The translations under genes and the position numbers were made by a program. Under the pieces are notes generated by a model. The model saw nothing but the letters and a program-made list of their open reading frames with translations, was not told the origin of the DNA and ran no database searches. A stretch of DNA of 32,862 nt from Acidobacteriota bacterium (GTDB lineage: Bacteria; Acidobacteriota; Thermoanaerobaculia; Multivoradales; J023). Position 1 is the first letter of the stretch. Each line of letters begins with the position of its first letter. Positions 32,104-32,862 of the stretch are shown piece by piece. Location: NCBI GenBank assembly GCA_003697015.1, contig RFGL01000190.1:1-32862 (forward strand), in the 5' to 3' direction.

Positions 32104-32583
32104 TCAGCGGAAGAGTCGCCAACCGGCGAGGACGTCTTCCTCCTTCAGCACCAGGACGTCGCCCTCGAGGTGATGGCGCATCGGCACCGGCCGGCAGCCG
32201 CCGCGATGGCCCGGCTCGAGCTCGGTCAGACGGGTTGCGGTCTCGCACTTGTTGTCGATCATCCAGCCGTCCTGGAAGCTGAATCCGCGGCGGGTCTTGT
32301 AGTGGGTCTCGCTGGCATCGAAGCCGACGTGGATCTTGCCCAGCTCGTCGCGGCCGACCAGGAAGAGCACCTCCTGGTTGCCGTAGTTGAGGAAGCGGTA
32401 GAAGCGCACCGAGTTGGGCTCGAGGTCGGAGACGTCGATGCGCACCGTGCCGTCGTCGCCCGGCGACACGCGGATGTAGCCCGAATGGCTGAATCCGCCG
32501 TCGAGGGCGTAGTCGGCGGCCCACACCACGCCGGCGAAGAGCAGGACGATGGCGAAGCCGTGGATCGGTCGGATGCGTTTCAT
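32104..32583 (-). CDS. FtrD/DUF2318-like exported protein with altered Cys motif
   Basis: The 159-aa product has an N-terminal signal or anchor helix (GFAIVLLFAGVVWA). The core pattern SVRFYRFLNYGNQEVLFLVG, then GKIHVGFDASETHYKTRRGF, MIDNKCETA, GGCRPVPMRHHLEGDVLVL and a final AGWRLF follows the DUF2318/FtrD-like family linked to periplasmic iron uptake and Fe-S binding. Normally the core has DACxxC and a C-x2-C; here DASETH replaces the first pair, and only the Cys of NKC and GGC remain, so metal binding is changed or lost. ATG 32583 has GGGGGGA directly upstream. It lies 35 bp before the dehydrogenase gene and could be co-transcribed with it. Confidence in the family is moderate. Confidence 0.65.
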   Translation of the reverse strand: MKRIRPIHGFAIVLLFAGVVWAADYALDGGFSHSGYIRVSPGDDGTVRIDVSDLEPNSVRFYRFLNYGNQEVLFLVGRDELGKIHVGFDASETHYKTRRGFSFQDGWMIDNKCETATRLTELEPGHRGGCRPVPMRHHLEGDVLVLKEEDVLAGWRLFR

Positions 32584-32659
32584 AGTCCCCCCATTGTCGC
32601 TGACGTCGGGGTTTGAGGCAAGCCGGTCGCCGCGCGGCCGGCGGTTCAGACGAGGGTAC

Positions 32660-32862
32660 GTTGCGGCCCCCCGATCCGATCTACCCGACCGCGAAAGAGC
32701 CTCACCACCCGGTGGGGCTCTGCGACGAGCAGACCGGCGTCGAGCCCGACGTCGCCGCCGGCCATCTCCCCCACGCCACCTTCGAAGGCGACGACGCGCA
32801 GCTGCATGCCGCCGTCGATTACCTGCTGGAGAAGATCCGCGACGCCCCCACCACCGTCCCCC
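32660..32862 (+). CDS. Possible partial coding region, S41 peptidase-like end
   Basis: From about 32660 to the window edge the plus strand is open, and its last part reads TGVEPDVAAGHLPHATFEGD, then QLHAAVDYLLEKIRDAP. This is reminiscent of the C-terminal end of S41/tail-specific proteases (G-V-PD, then D-QL-A--LL). The upstream residues (PTAKEPHHPVGLCDEQ) do not match that family, so it may be a fragment or a relic. The minus strand is also open here (from MQLRVVAFEGG to a stop at 32645), and I cannot decide between them. No start codon with a ribosome site is visible. Confidence 0.3.

Overview
The window is GC-rich bacterial chromosome (about 70 percent or more in most genes by eye) and most resembles Acidobacteriota, perhaps the Thermoanaerobaculia/Holophagae side. 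This is inferred from the gene families together: an orphan MacB/FtsX permease of the acidobacterial duplicated type, a Ser/Thr kinase fused to PD40/TolB propeller repeats, a fused E1 alpha-beta 2-oxoacid dehydrogenase, a multihaem cytochrome fused to TPRs, and a paired amidohydrolase locus. I saw no rRNA, tRNA, CRISPR array, transposase or phage gene.

Layout. 1-702: 3' end of a UDP-glucuronate decarboxylase-like epimerase. 767-2130: small unknown protein, Fe(2+)-trafficking (YggX-like) protein with an extra four-Cys ribbon, and a VTT/TVP38 membrane protein. 2252-6045: seven-haem cytochrome c with TPRs, overlapping a membrane histidine kinase whose ATP-binding boxes look degenerate. 6055-10286 (minus): Ser/Thr kinase-PD40 receptor overlapping an LCAT-like lipoprotein lipase. 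10583-11779: AAA/DUF4143 ATPase. 12102-16645: two overlapping secreted amidohydrolase-type genes. 16762-23375 (minus): HtrA-like protease, fused E1 dehydrogenase, a secreted beta-sandwich protein and a helical repeat protein. 23608-25285: VanZ-like membrane protein converging on a periplasmic histidine phosphatase. 25408-28534: ADOP-type permease and a MocA-like nucleotidyltransferase. 28573-29612: a lower-GC two-gene cassette, a small basic repeat protein followed by a TIR-like protein, with its own sigma70-type promoter. 29642-32583 (minus): TrmJ-like RNA methyltransferase, a GNAT remnant, an aldehyde dehydrogenase and an FtrD/DUF2318-like protein. 32584-32862: no confident gene, possibly part of an S41 peptidase.

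How the genes work together. Most of the window is ordinary housekeeping, envelope and signalling content in short co-oriented pairs with ATGA or TGATG overlaps. Secreted or envelope products are frequent (cytochrome, lipase, amidohydrolases, HtrA protease, beta-sandwich protein, phosphatase, FtrD-like protein). The part most likely to hold an undescribed system is the cassette at 28573-29612, where composition, promoter and a TIR-like fold signature with a conserved FELG glutamate suggest a transferred module, possibly for phage defence. That function is an inference. A second theme is promoter layout: three genes have a -10-like hexamer 8-9 nt before the ATG and no Shine-Dalgarno, suggesting leaderless mRNAs, while other genes have strong GGAGG-type sites. 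Several proteins keep their fold but lack expected catalytic or metal residues (histidine kinase, two amidohydrolase domains, FtrD-like protein).
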